Shown here: one piece after another, positions 1 through 7,910 of the stretch | How the letters are laid out: the number at the start of each line of letters is the position of its first letter | Numbering within the stretch: the first letter of the stretch is position 1 | Assembly (NCBI RefSeq): GCF_002860165.1 | Contig: NZ_PGUZ01000015.1 | Coordinates: forward strand, 1-39,589 | Direction of reading: 5' to 3' | DNA from: Bacillus sp. V3-13 | Lineage (GTDB): Bacteria > Bacillota > Bacilli > Bacillales > Cytobacillaceae | DNA: 39,589 bases | The notes under the pieces: generated by a model | Database searches by the model: none | The model's input: only the letters and a program-made list of their open reading frames with translations | What the model was told of the DNA's origin: nothing | Position numbers and translations under genes: made by a program

Positions 1-120
1 TCTGTTTTGTGGCAGAACGGAACCCTCAAAGCCGAGTTTTCATAGAACTTTTTACACTACCTAATCTCTACAATTGCCTCACCAATCATTTTAGGATAAA
101 TATACCATATAAATTCTAAC

Positions 121-180
121 TTAATGTAGAAAAAAGAGGATTTTTATCTATTGATGTAGAATTTTCCAATTAATTATAAT
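121..180 (+). promoter_or_regulatory. Promoter and possible operator of the RloC-like gene
   Basis: A -35 TTGATG (151-156) and a perfect -10 TATAAT (175-180) are separated by 18 bases, just ahead of the gene starting at 212. The 11-base sequence TTRATGTAGAA occurs at 121-131 and again at 151-161, overlapping the -35. The copies are exactly 30 bases apart, about three helical turns, which suits a dimeric regulator. The promoter is read directly. The operator is inference. Confidence 0.55.
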
Positions 181-211
181 TTCAAACTCTGTAAATAAGG
201 AGGCATTAATC

Positions 212-2524
212 ATGATCAATAAAATTATTAGTATAAAAAACACTGGAAAATTCCGTTCATTATCTGCACAAGGTACCAGCAATTTTAATCGAATGAATAT
301 TATTTATTCTGAGAACGGTCGTGGAAAAACAACTTTATCACATATCTTACGTTCATTAAACGACCAAAACTCTGAACTCATTATTGGTAGAAAAACTCTT
401 GGAGGTTCTGGAGAGCAATTTATTAATATTTTATGTGATTCAAAAAACTATAAATTTAAAGGAGGTATATGGGACAATAAACCCAATTATGAGTTTGAAA
501 TATTTGATTCAACTTACATTACACAAAATATCTATTCAAAAAATATAATTGAGCATGATCAAAAGAAGCATTTATACCTGTTTACAATTGGAAAACAAGG
601 TGTAGAAAAGGCAAATCAGCTTGATGAAATAGAAGCCCAACTTAAAATAGAAAATACAAATAAAAAGGACCTAGAAAACTCGATTAAAATTGGTATTCAA
701 GGTGTCCTATCAGTAAATGACTTTATTAAACTACCAAAAAAAGAGAAACTTGAAGAAGAAATTAAAAAGATTGAGAGATCATTGCAATCACTTGGGCAAG
801 AGTCAGCAATAAAAAATAAGCAAAAACTTACTAAGCTAAACCTTCCCTCTTTCGATCTTAAAAAGTTTGAAACGAGTTTGACTGGGATTACACTTAATTT
901 AATTAATGATCAGGCAGAAGCATTAACAAAACAACATATAAAGGAAATACTTGATAAGAACGGTGAAAAGTGGCTTGAATATGGGGTTAGTAAAATAGAA
1001 AATGACCAATGTCCTTTCTGTAAGCAGGTTATTAGTGGAGTCGAAATCGTTACGGCATTTAAAACATATTTTAGTTCTGAATATCAAAAAGCTATTAAAT
1101 TCATTAATACACTCGATACATCTTTCAAAGAAAAATTTGGATTTGATACACTTTCCCTCCTTCAAACAAATTTAAATTCAAACCTCAAGTTATTATCTTT
1201 CTGGCAAAACCATATTATTTTAGATGAAGAACTAACATTAGATGTTGAAAGCATAAACAAAACTTGGGAGGTATTCACTGTTGCTATAACCGAGATAATA
1301 GAGAATAAAAAACGCTCTCCTTTGGAGCAGATAATAATCTCAAATGAGATTATTGAAAAGAATAATCAGTATCAAGCAATTTTAACCAACATTTCAAGCT
1401 ACAATGAACAAATTGAATCCATTAATAAAAAAATTGATGAAAGAAAATTATCTTTACATAAATTGTCATTACAAAACGAAAAAGTTACTTTGGAACGCTT
1501 AAAGAATACTCAACTACGTTATTCTAGTGAAAAATCTGATTTGATTAATAAATATAATCTAATATTAGGTAAAATAAAAAAGCTAAACAATTCAAAGAGT
1601 CAAGTAAAGGAAGAATTAAATCAATATACTGAAGAAATATTTCAAAAGTACGAAACACGTATTAATTGGCATTTAGAAAGATGTGGAGCTAGCTTTAAAA
1701 TATCTGATTACAAATCAAGCTTCTTAGGAGGAAAGCCTAGTAGTAATTTCTCATTATCAATCAATAATGTTCCTGTCCAACTTGGAAATGAAAAATCACC
1801 ATTAACCACTCCGTCATTTAGAAATACATTGAGTGAAGGAGACAAAAGTAGCTTGGCTTTTGCATTCTTCTTGGCAAAATTAGAAACTGACCCTGACATT
1901 GAACGAAAAATACTCATTTTTGATGATCCGATTTCAAGTATGGATAACCATAGAAAAGGCTATACAGCAGATCAAGTGGTTAGATACTCTAATCATGCAA
2001 GACAAGTTTTAGTATTAACACATGACACTTACTTTGCGAGAGCGCTCTGGAGTAAGTATGCTGATAAAAAAACTCTTTTAACTCAATTATGTATAAAAAG
2101 AGATGGTGCCACAGATAGTACAATAGGAAACTGGGACATTGAAACTGAAACTAAATCTGATTATTACCAAAGTTATTTTACTTTAGCTGATTTTCTCGAA
2201 GGAAAAACTGAAGTGGACCCTAGATCAGTTGCAAGATGCATTCGCCCGCTACTTGAGGGGAACTTACGGATTCGTTTTCCAGCTGACTTTAAAAGTAATG
2301 AGTGGCTAGGAAATTTTATTGATAAAGTTAGGCAGGGAGAGACTGAATCCTTAAAGAGAATGAAAAATCAACTTACGGAGCTCGAGGATATTAATGATTA
2401 CAGTAAAAAATTCCACCATGACAAAAATCCTTATGCAGATTCAGAACATCTAGATTACACAGAATTACTTGCTTATGTAAAGCGTACTTTAAATGTATTA
2501 CAAGGGGTACATAATGTAGGTTAA
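212..2524 (+). CDS. RloC/PrrC-like AAA ATPase, candidate anticodon nuclease
   Basis: A 770-residue protein with an ABC/SMC-type split ATPase: Walker A GRGKTT near 36-41, signature LSEGDKS at 540-546, Walker B ILIFDDP with D571-D572, and H-loop His604 in LTHDT. The arms between are long charged coiled coil, interrupted by CPFC (Cys267, Cys270), which resembles a Rad50/RloC zinc hook. After the ATPase comes R678-x3-E682, then His735-His736. PrrC and RloC anticodon nucleases use an Arg-x3-Glu...His triad, so tRNA cleavage as phage defence is the best guess, but the His lies farther away than in PrrC. The start is fixed by AAGGAGG at 197-203. It stands alone, with no restriction-modification partner in view. 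It is much AT-richer than its neighbours (601-660 counts 30% G+C), suggesting acquisition. Alternative: an AAA_13 ATPase with another nuclease or no nuclease activity. Confidence 0.75.
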   Translation: MINKIISIKNTGKFRSLSAQGTSNFNRMNIIYSENGRGKTTLSHILRSLNDQNSELIIGRKTLGGSGEQFINILCDSKNYKFKGGIWDNKPNYEFEIFDSTYITQNIYSKNIIEHDQKKHLYLFTIGKQGVEKANQLDEIEAQLKIENTNKKDLENSIKIGIQGVLSVNDFIKLPKKEKLEEEIKKIERSLQSLGQESAIKNKQKLTKLNLPSFDLKKFETSLTGITLNLINDQAEALTKQHIKEILDKNGEKWLEYGVSKIENDQCPFCKQVISGVEIVTAFKTYFSSEYQKAIKFINTLDTSFKEKFGFDTLSLLQTNLNSNLKLLSFWQNHIILDEELTLDVESINKTWEVFTVAITEIIENKKRSPLEQIIISNEIIEKNNQYQAILTNISSYNEQIESINKKIDERKLSLHKLSLQNEKVTLERLKNTQLRYSSEKSDLINKYNLILGKIKKLNNSKSQVKEELNQYTEEIFQKYETRINWHLERCGASFKISDYKSSFLGGKPSSNFSLSINNVPVQLGNEKSPLTTPSFRNTLSEGDKSSLAFAFFLAKLETDPDIERKILIFDDPISSMDNHRKGYTADQVVRYSNHARQVLVLTHDTYFARALWSKYADKKTLLTQLCIKRDGATDSTIGNWDIETETKSDYYQSYFTLADFLEGKTEVDPRSVARCIRPLLEGNLRIRFPADFKSNEWLGNFIDKVRQGETESLKRMKNQLTELEDINDYSKKFHHDKNPYADSEHLDYTELLAYVKRTLNVLQGVHNVG

Positions 2525-2533
2525 TTTAACTTG

Positions 2534-2564
2534 AGTGGACAAATTTATTTTGTCCACTTTTTTT
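2534..2564 (+). terminator. Rho-independent terminator of the RloC-like gene
   Basis: Perfect 10-bp stem AGTGGACAAA / TTTGTCCACT (2534-2543 with 2549-2558) with a 5-base loop and a run of seven T. It lies between the two convergent stop codons. The minus strand has no T run after the hairpin, so it serves the plus-strand gene. Confidence 0.85.
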
Positions 2565-2578
2565 ATTAAGGTTTACCG

Positions 2579-3058
2579 TTATTTATGATACGGTTCCCCC
2601 CGATTAATCCGAAAAGCCCGGTAAATCTGCTCAACCAATATCAACCGCATAAGCTGGTGTGGAAAAGTCATCTTTGAAAACGAAAGCTTTTCATCGGCAC
2701 GCTTCAATACATCATCACTGAGCCCCAATGAGCCGCCAATTACGAAGGCAATTTTTCTTTTTCCGTATATAGCAAGCCGATCCAGAGTGTCCGCAAGCTC
2801 CTCCGACGACTTCTGTTTTCCCTCTATTGCCAGGGCAATAACATATGTATCGGGACTGATTTTGGCAAGGATCCGCTCAGCTTCCTTCTGCTTCACTTGC
2901 TCCATCTCAAGAGAGCTTAGCACTTCAGGTGCTTTTTCGTCGGCAACTTCGATGACTTCAACTTTGGCATAGCTGGTCAATCGTTTTAAGTATTCGTCTA
3001 TTCCTTGTTTCAAATATTTTTCTTTTAGTTTACCGACTGTTACAATCGAGATATTCAC
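2579..3058 (-). CDS. rlmH: 23S rRNA pseudouridine-1915 N3-methyltransferase RlmH
   Basis: A 159-residue SPOUT-family methyltransferase, called YydA in B. subtilis and OrfX in staphylococci. It methylates pseudouridine 1915 in helix 69 of 23S rRNA on assembled 70S ribosomes. The SAM-binding trefoil-knot motif [13 protein letters not shown] and the conserved C-terminus RGEPYHK are present, and the length is that of the family. Its last codons read CGTATCATAAATAA on the coding strand, close to the attachment core used by SCCmec elements in staphylococci. It is the last core gene before the AT-rich segment at 1-2570, which fits an integration boundary. Confidence 0.97.
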   Translation of the reverse strand: MNISIVTVGKLKEKYLKQGIDEYLKRLTSYAKVEVIEVADEKAPEVLSSLEMEQVKQKEAERILAKISPDTYVIALAIEGKQKSSEELADTLDRLAIYGKRKIAFVIGGSLGLSDDVLKRADEKLSFSKMTFPHQLMRLILVEQIYRAFRINRGEPYHK

Positions 3059-3149
3059 AGTTTACTCTTCCTTTACAAACAGTTTACAAACAAGATATCC
3101 ACAGAAGTTATCCACATGTCCACAAACATTGCCCACATTTAGTATGGGA

Positions 3150-3311
3150 TCACTCGTTCGCTACCATATATACAGCTGGCTTTTCGCAGTATCCACAGGT
3201 TGTCAACAGGCCGTTTTCTTCTGTTATTTTCTCAAATTTCGGTGCTGTTTCATATTCATCTACAACCACATCGAGTGCTAATTCTACATGTTCCCCACAG
3301 CAATAAATCAT
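3150..3311 (-). CDS. CxxH/CxxC small protein, probable zinc binder
   Basis: A 53-residue protein starting MIYCCGEHVELALD and ending KPAVYMVANE. It has a CxxH motif (CGEH, near residues 5-8) and a CxxC motif (CGYC, near residues 40-43), together a likely single zinc site. This matches the small CxxH/CxxC family found beside rlmH in Bacillus. The ATG is preceded by AAGGGG eight bases upstream (3320-3325). Function is unknown. It lies between rlmH and htrC in the same direction and carries a one-mismatch DnaA box within its coding sequence. Confidence 0.82.
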   Translation of the reverse strand: MIYCCGEHVELALDVVVDEYETAPKFEKITEENGLLTTCGYCEKPAVYMVANE

Positions 3312-3471
3312 TCATTAAACCCCTTCATTACAATATTTGATGTACTTAGATGCCAAAAAGGATGATTCCTTATAACAGTGTGTCTCCGAATTCTGTTTCA
3401 TATTTTGTACCTCTTTTTATAGTACATAAAACCACTTCACTTATCCACATATCATGTTAACAATATGGAAA

Positions 3472-3502
3472 AAGCAGAAAGGCTGCTGTGAGCTTTCTGC
3501 TT
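3472..3502 (-). terminator. Terminator after htrC
   Basis: Ten-bp stem AAGCAGAAAG / CTTTCTGCTT (3493-3502 with 3472-3481) followed by a T run on the minus strand, about 20 bases after the htrC stop. Confidence 0.85.
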
Positions 3503-3522
3503 TGTCATTTATCCACAATTCG

Positions 3523-4749
3523 TTATAAAGATTCGCCTGCAAGCGTCATGGTTGTTTCCTGAAGCTGGCCGTTTCTGTAATATTTGACGGTCAATTGCTC
3601 GCCGATTTCCTTCTCATTGTAAAGATGCTTGCGCAGCGCAAGGACATCGGTAATTTTGGTTCCATCCATTTCGACAATCACGTCCATTTCCTGCAGGCCG
3701 GCCCGTGCTGCTGGAGAATTTGGCTGAACCCCGACAATCGCTACGCCATAATCGACATCTCTCGGCAGCTTTAATGCTTCCTGTTGGTAATAAGCAGCGA
3801 TTTCATTAACAGACCGCAAATCTATGCCCATGTATGGGCGCCTTACCTCCCCAAACTTTTCAAGATCATTGATGATCGGTTGCGCAAAAGTGATCGGAAT
3901 CGTTAACCCGATCCCTTCGACTGCTTGCTGGGCAATTTTCATCGAGTTTATCCCGACAACTTGACCCTGGATATTCACAAGTGCCCCGCCGCTGTTGCCC
4001 GGGTTAATGGCCGCGTCCGTTTGGATGACCTCTGCATTCCAGTCAACCACACCGTCCTCATTGATATCAACCGGGATAGTCCTTTCCAGTCCCGAAATAA
4101 TTCCCTGCGTGACCGACCCTGAAAAAATTGGCCCAAGCGGATTTCCGATCGCAATAACAGGCTCGCCAATCTTTAATGCTTCGGAATTTCCGAACTCAGC
4201 TACACTTTTAACCTCTGTGCCATCGATCTCTAAAACGGCCAGGTCTGTTAATACGTCACTCCCGAGGAGCTCAGCTGGAACTTTTGTCCCGTCTGGAAGG
4301 CTGACCTCAAGGCTTCTAGCCCCTGCAATGACGTGATGATTGGTGACAACGTATGCCCTGTCGCCTTCTTTCTTATAAATCACTCCGGAACCCGTTCCAG
4401 CTGGCTCGCCTCCGTCATTTTCCGACCAAAAGCTTGTTGATTGGATATTGGAAATCCCGACGACTGCATCTCCGGCTTTATCAACCGCTTCTGTGATATC
4501 GGAAGTGACATCGAGCGAAACATTCCTGGTGATCCCCGGGTCTTGATTTTGATTGTTATCAGTTGTTTGTCCATTTTCATTGGGTGCTACATTATAAGGC
4601 AGCATATTCAGGTTGGATAGCTGGGGAATAGCAATAATGACGAGCAGTGCCCCGAGAATCGCCCCTAACAGGCTTGCCAGGAAAAAGCCGCCTTTGTTTC
4701 CCTTTTGTTTTTGATAACGGCCTTCATAATCTTGATCGTAATAGCCCAC
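3523..4749 (-). CDS. htrC: Membrane-anchored HtrA-like serine protease HtrC
   Basis: A 408-residue protein with a short cytoplasmic head rich in Tyr, Lys and Gly, one membrane segment (about 22-42), a linker, a trypsin-like domain and a C-terminal PDZ domain (about 300-395). The triad is visible: His in TNHHVIAG, Asp in LTDLAVLEID and Ser in NPGNSGGALV. HtrA-family proteases degrade or refold damaged proteins outside the membrane. In B. subtilis this gene (yycK) is linked to walRKHIJ, as here, but a terminator at 4933-4973 separates them, so htrC has its own promoter. The start is GTG, with GAGG just upstream. Confidence 0.93.
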   Translation of the reverse strand: MGYYDQDYEGRYQKQKGNKGGFFLASLLGAILGALLVIIAIPQLSNLNMLPYNVAPNENGQTTDNNQNQDPGITRNVSLDVTSDITEAVDKAGDAVVGISNIQSTSFWSENDGGEPAGTGSGVIYKKEGDRAYVVTNHHVIAGARSLEVSLPDGTKVPAELLGSDVLTDLAVLEIDGTEVKSVAEFGNSEALKIGEPVIAIGNPLGPIFSGSVTQGIISGLERTIPVDINEDGVVDWNAEVIQTDAAINPGNSGGALVNIQGQVVGINSMKIAQQAVEGIGLTIPITFAQPIINDLEKFGEVRRPYMGIDLRSVNEIAAYYQQEALKLPRDVDYGVAIVGVQPNSPAARAGLQEMDVIVEMDGTKITDVLALRKHLYNEKEIGEQLTVKYYRNGQLQETTMTLAGESL

Positions 4750-4932
4750 AAAACCTCATCCTTTCCACTCCTGCGATTAGCTAAGAGTTATTCTCCCTCT
4801 TACAAATTATTATACTCTTTCGCTTTAAAATTTCTAAAGAATACGTTTTCCGCCAACAAATCTTACGAGTTTGTTCATATTTTTTATGGAGTTTGCCAGC
4901 CGGAGCGGAGCGCGATGACCCATTTTTTATAC

Positions 4933-4973
4933 AAAAAAAAGAATGAATGCCCTATATAAAGACCTTCATTCTT
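4933..4973 (-). terminator. Terminator of the walRKHIJ operon
   Basis: Nine-bp stem AAGAATGAA / TTCATTCTT (4965-4973 with 4939-4947) followed by eight T on the minus strand, 31 bases after the walJ stop. Confidence 0.85.
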
Positions 4974-5003
4974 AAAATTATCGTAATTGTATATTCATAA
5001 ACC

Positions 5004-5798
5004 TTAAACAGCAGTAAGGACGGTCGGAATTTTCGGGTCGGTATCATAAAGGTTAAACTGTTCACCCGCGATCAGCCCCCTGCTTTCCAACGTCTGTGTT
5101 ACTGACATCCGCGCCAGATCCTTAATATTGTTATCCTGGCTTAGATGGGCCAGGTAGATACGTTTCGTGTTATCGCCAACGACTTCGCTCATCGCGATCG
5201 CTGCATCCTCATTGGAAACGTGCCCGAAATCGCTAAGTATCCGCCTTTTTACATTCCATGGATAGCGGCCCATCCTGAGCATTTGCACATCATGATTGCT
5301 CTCGAACACATAGGTGTCGGCATTGGAAATGATTCCTTTCATGCGGTCGCTTACATAACCGGTATCGGTAATCAGCACCAGCTTTTTGCCGCCTAGATGA
5401 AAGACGTAAAACATCGGTTCGGCAGCATCATGCGACACGCCAAAAGATTCGATATCAAGTGAACCGAAGCTTTTCACCGTCTCCATCCCAAACGTAAACT
5501 TTTGCTCTAGCGGAATCTCACCGATCAATCCGTCCATCGCTCTCCATGTTTTTTCATTGGCATAGATCGGAAGCCTATATTTCCGGGCAATCACTCCGAG
5601 ACCTTTGATATGATCGCTGTGCTCATGCGTTACTAAAATTCCGCTCAGCTTGTCCATCTTGCGGTCGATATGTTGAAATAAGGCTTCCATTTGTTTCCCG
5701 CTCAATCCGCTATCCACTAAAAACGAATGTTCCTCCGTCTCCACATAGATCGCATTTCCGGTACTCCCGCTTGCGAGAACACTAAAATGCAAAGTCAT
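5004..5798 (-). CDS. walJ: WalJ (YycJ) metallo-beta-lactamase-fold protein
   Basis: A 264-residue metallo-beta-lactamase-fold hydrolase, fifth gene of the wal operon. The metal-binding motif [12 protein letters not shown] and downstream ligands in ITDTGY, SNHD and AHLSQDN are present. WalJ/VicX proteins are linked to cell-wall and DNA-repair phenotypes; the substrate is not settled. I chose the ATG at 5798 ([12 protein letters not shown]) over the in-frame GTG at 5807, because GGAG lies eight bases upstream of the ATG and the length then equals B. subtilis WalJ. The GTG would overlap the walI stop by four bases. Confidence 0.93.
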   Translation of the reverse strand: MTLHFSVLASGSTGNAIYVETEEHSFLVDSGLSGKQMEALFQHIDRKMDKLSGILVTHEHSDHIKGLGVIARKYRLPIYANEKTWRAMDGLIGEIPLEQKFTFGMETVKSFGSLDIESFGVSHDAAEPMFYVFHLGGKKLVLITDTGYVSDRMKGIISNADTYVFESNHDVQMLRMGRYPWNVKRRILSDFGHVSNEDAAIAMSEVVGDNTKRIYLAHLSQDNNIKDLARMSVTQTLESRGLIAGEQFNLYDTDPKIPTVLTAV

Positions 5799-5803
5799 CG
5801 CCT

Positions 5804-6595
5804 TCACTCCAGTTTATTTTTTTCTCCGTCTGATAGTTGAATAATTTGCCCTTCAAACGCATTCACAAAAAAGTTTTCTTCGTCATTGACGACGACCCGC
5901 CATGCCGGGGTTAATACTTGCGAGGCAGACAGCTGTTCGAGAGTGTAATAGCCAAGCTCCACCTTGGTAATTTCGCTTTCTGGTGCCAGCATTCCTTTTT
6001 GATAGAGAGTTTCAATCGCTTTTAGCGGTTTTAGAACTTCTTCTTTTTCGGTAAGCTCTTCAATTTCTTCAAGATATGTCTGCGTGTACGAAAAAACTTC
6101 GTTTTGGTCATTCAATAAAAATACAAGGCTTCCATTCGTGTTTTTGTATAAGTATTTTTCTTTATATTTTTGATAGTAGGTGATCGTTCCTTCTTCGTCA
6201 TTCTTCTCCCAAAACTTGTAGTCGCTGCCGCGCAATACGTCATTTTTCAATAAAGAATTCAAATCGGCGGGCTTAAAATCCTTGCTGAGCTTAACAGGTT
6301 CTTTTAAGACAACCTGAATGGTCGACCCCTCAACAAAGGTATTCTGGCCGGATAATGACTGAAGCTCCTCCTTGCTGAAGGTTTTAGGCTTGGCGCTTAA
6401 GTATTGATCACGAATTGGATCTTTTGGAAAGTCCGGATAGTCGATTTCATCGGCGGCCAATTTATCTTCAATCGAGGTTTCAGTGCTTAATTCAAACTTA
6501 TTTTCATCCCGAAACTTCAAAAATTCATAGGTCAGATAAATGTCGAGAACGAGAAATGTCAGGATAAAGATCGTTTTTATTCTACTCCAATCCAT
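5804..6595 (-). CDS. walI: WalI (YycI), inhibitor of the WalK kinase
   Basis: A 263-residue protein with an N-terminal membrane anchor (about 7-24, [17 protein letters not shown]) and an extracellular domain. In B. subtilis, WalH and WalI contact WalK through their membrane segments and restrain its activity. The opening [18 protein letters not shown] is the conserved family start. The start overlaps the end of walH by 14 bases, and the stop lies a few bases before the walJ start, so these genes are translated from one message. Confidence 0.94.
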   Translation of the reverse strand: MDWSRIKTIFILTFLVLDIYLTYEFLKFRDENKFELSTETSIEDKLAADEIDYPDFPKDPIRDQYLSAKPKTFSKEELQSLSGQNTFVEGSTIQVVLKEPVKLSKDFKPADLNSLLKNDVLRGSDYKFWEKNDEEGTITYYQKYKEKYLYKNTNGSLVFLLNDQNEVFSYTQTYLEEIEELTEKEEVLKPLKAIETLYQKGMLAPESEITKVELGYYTLEQLSASQVLTPAWRVVVNDEENFFVNAFEGQIIQLSDGEKNKLE

Positions 6596-7910
6596 TCTTT
6601 ACCCCTCCCGGTTCATTCATCGAAATGCGGTTCCAGCTGCCATCGTATCTATAGTACCAATAGGGAGTAAGTTCAATAAAGTTTGAATTTTCCTCGTCAA
6701 TCGACATTTTATAGCCTGGAACCACATCCTCGAGCAGCTCCAGGTTGAATCCTTTTGTTCCCTTTAAATAGTCGATGGCCGCCTGGCCGGAAGACAGCGT
6801 TACTTCGCTCATTTCCGATAGTAACGGAACATCCAAAATAAAATTTGGACGTGTATATTTATATATTTCATTTTGGCCCCATACTTGAGAAATCTCGGAA
6901 ATGCCGGTGTCGCTAAACACCGGGTAACCTTTTAAGTCATAAAATCTGAAGGTGACACGCTGGTTTGCTTCATCCATGCCAGCATAACGGTATGCATCCG
7001 TCCAACCACCATGTGTGTTTACAAAATCAATGCTTTCCTGCAATAATTCAGTTGCATCGTTTAACATGTCATTCTCCCCGACGGGATTGACATATTCCAA
7101 TATTTTTTGTTGGTGGTCGACAGTCATCATGCTTGAGCTGTCAATGTACTCTTCACTTGATTCGATTACGTTTTTTTGCACGAAGCTCGGATCACCGAAC
7201 AGTGCATCCTTGAATTTTTCCGAGCTCAGCCGGTAGGAAAGATATTTATATTTCGTCATGCCGATTGCAAGTTCAGGCAAAAAAATCGTTTTATTTTCGT
7301 GGATGTTCACCGGGAAATAAACGGATAATTGCGACGCAGCCCCGTAATATTCCTTATAAAACCGGATTAGTTTTGGCGAATTGATATGGCTCATAAACAC
7401 CTGTTGATCTTCTTTTTTCCCGTAGTTGACAAAGTAAACTTTTCCTTCTTCCTGGTCTGGTTCAATATCAACAACCATCCGGTCGAACTTAAAATCCGGA
7501 AAATTTTCATTCTCTATTTTCAAGACATTTTTATAAAGCCCGATGGGAACTAAGTCAGGAAAAATGATTTCAATGTTTCCTTGTCCATGTATCAGTTGGG
7601 GCAGGTCTTGCAGTGCAGTCGTCATATTTTTTGTCTCATAAAAATTCCAGCTGCTCATTTCGCGGATCAATTTATCGATATCCGCACTATTATTTGTGCC
7701 AAAATGGGATTCGTTAATATGGTAGATAATCCGGTCCGGCTTGACGATTTTGCTGACTTCCTTGTGATCCGTAAGCGCTACTTCATTTAAATAATCCGAG
7801 TTGTCCATTGTGTCGAAATTCGGCTGAAAAGTCCAGAGATTCCAGGTCAAAATTCCGCTTATTAAGACCAATACAGTCAATATGGCAGTTTTTATATTTT
7901 CATATGTCAT
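6582..7910 (-). CDS. walH: WalH (YycH), inhibitor of the WalK kinase
   Basis: A 442-residue membrane-anchored regulator. One transmembrane segment (about 8-27, AILTVLVLISGILTWNLW) leads into a long extracellular region with the YycH fold. With WalI it forms a complex that holds WalK in check. I used the ATG at 7910, which overlaps the walK stop as ATGA, rather than the TTG six bases upstream; an AGAGG lies about ten bases before it. The coupling suggests translation together with walK. Confidence 0.93.
   Translation of the reverse strand: MTYENIKTAILTVLVLISGILTWNLWTFQPNFDTMDNSDYLNEVALTDHKEVSKIVKPDRIIYHINESHFGTNNSADIDKLIREMSSWNFYETKNMTTALQDLPQLIHGQGNIEIIFPDLVPIGLYKNVLKIENENFPDFKFDRMVVDIEPDQEEGKVYFVNYGKKEDQQVFMSHINSPKLIRFYKEYYGAASQLSVYFPVNIHENKTIFLPELAIGMTKYKYLSYRLSSEKFKDALFGDPSFVQKNVIESSEEYIDSSSMMTVDHQQKILEYVNPVGENDMLNDATELLQESIDFVNTHGGWTDAYRYAGMDEANQRVTFRFYDLKGYPVFSDTGISEISQVWGQNEIYKYTRPNFILDVPLLSEMSEVTLSSGQAAIDYLKGTKGFNLELLEDVVPGYKMSIDEENSNFIELTPYWYYRYDGSWNRISMNEPGGVKNGLE

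Larger units (their letters stand above)
3095..3517. promoter_or_regulatory. DnaA-box cluster next to rlmH
   Basis: Three perfect TTATCCACA boxes lie at 3108-3116, 3441-3449 and 3509-3517. Two one-mismatch boxes are ATATCCACA (3095-3103) and GTATCCACA (3189-3197), the latter inside the small gene at 3150-3311. From memory, the yydA (rlmH) locus is one of the oriC-proximal DnaA-binding clusters of B. subtilis that titrate DnaA; the position matches. Confidence 0.7.

Noticed and set aside
1-120. Second SCC-type attachment copy left of the RloC-like gene
   Set aside because: No TATCATAA or its complement with matching flanks occurs there; it would have to lie outside the window.
4705-4959. An 84-residue plus-strand frame
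   Set aside because: It overlaps the htrC start, the intergenic gap and the wal terminator, with no ribosome binding site.
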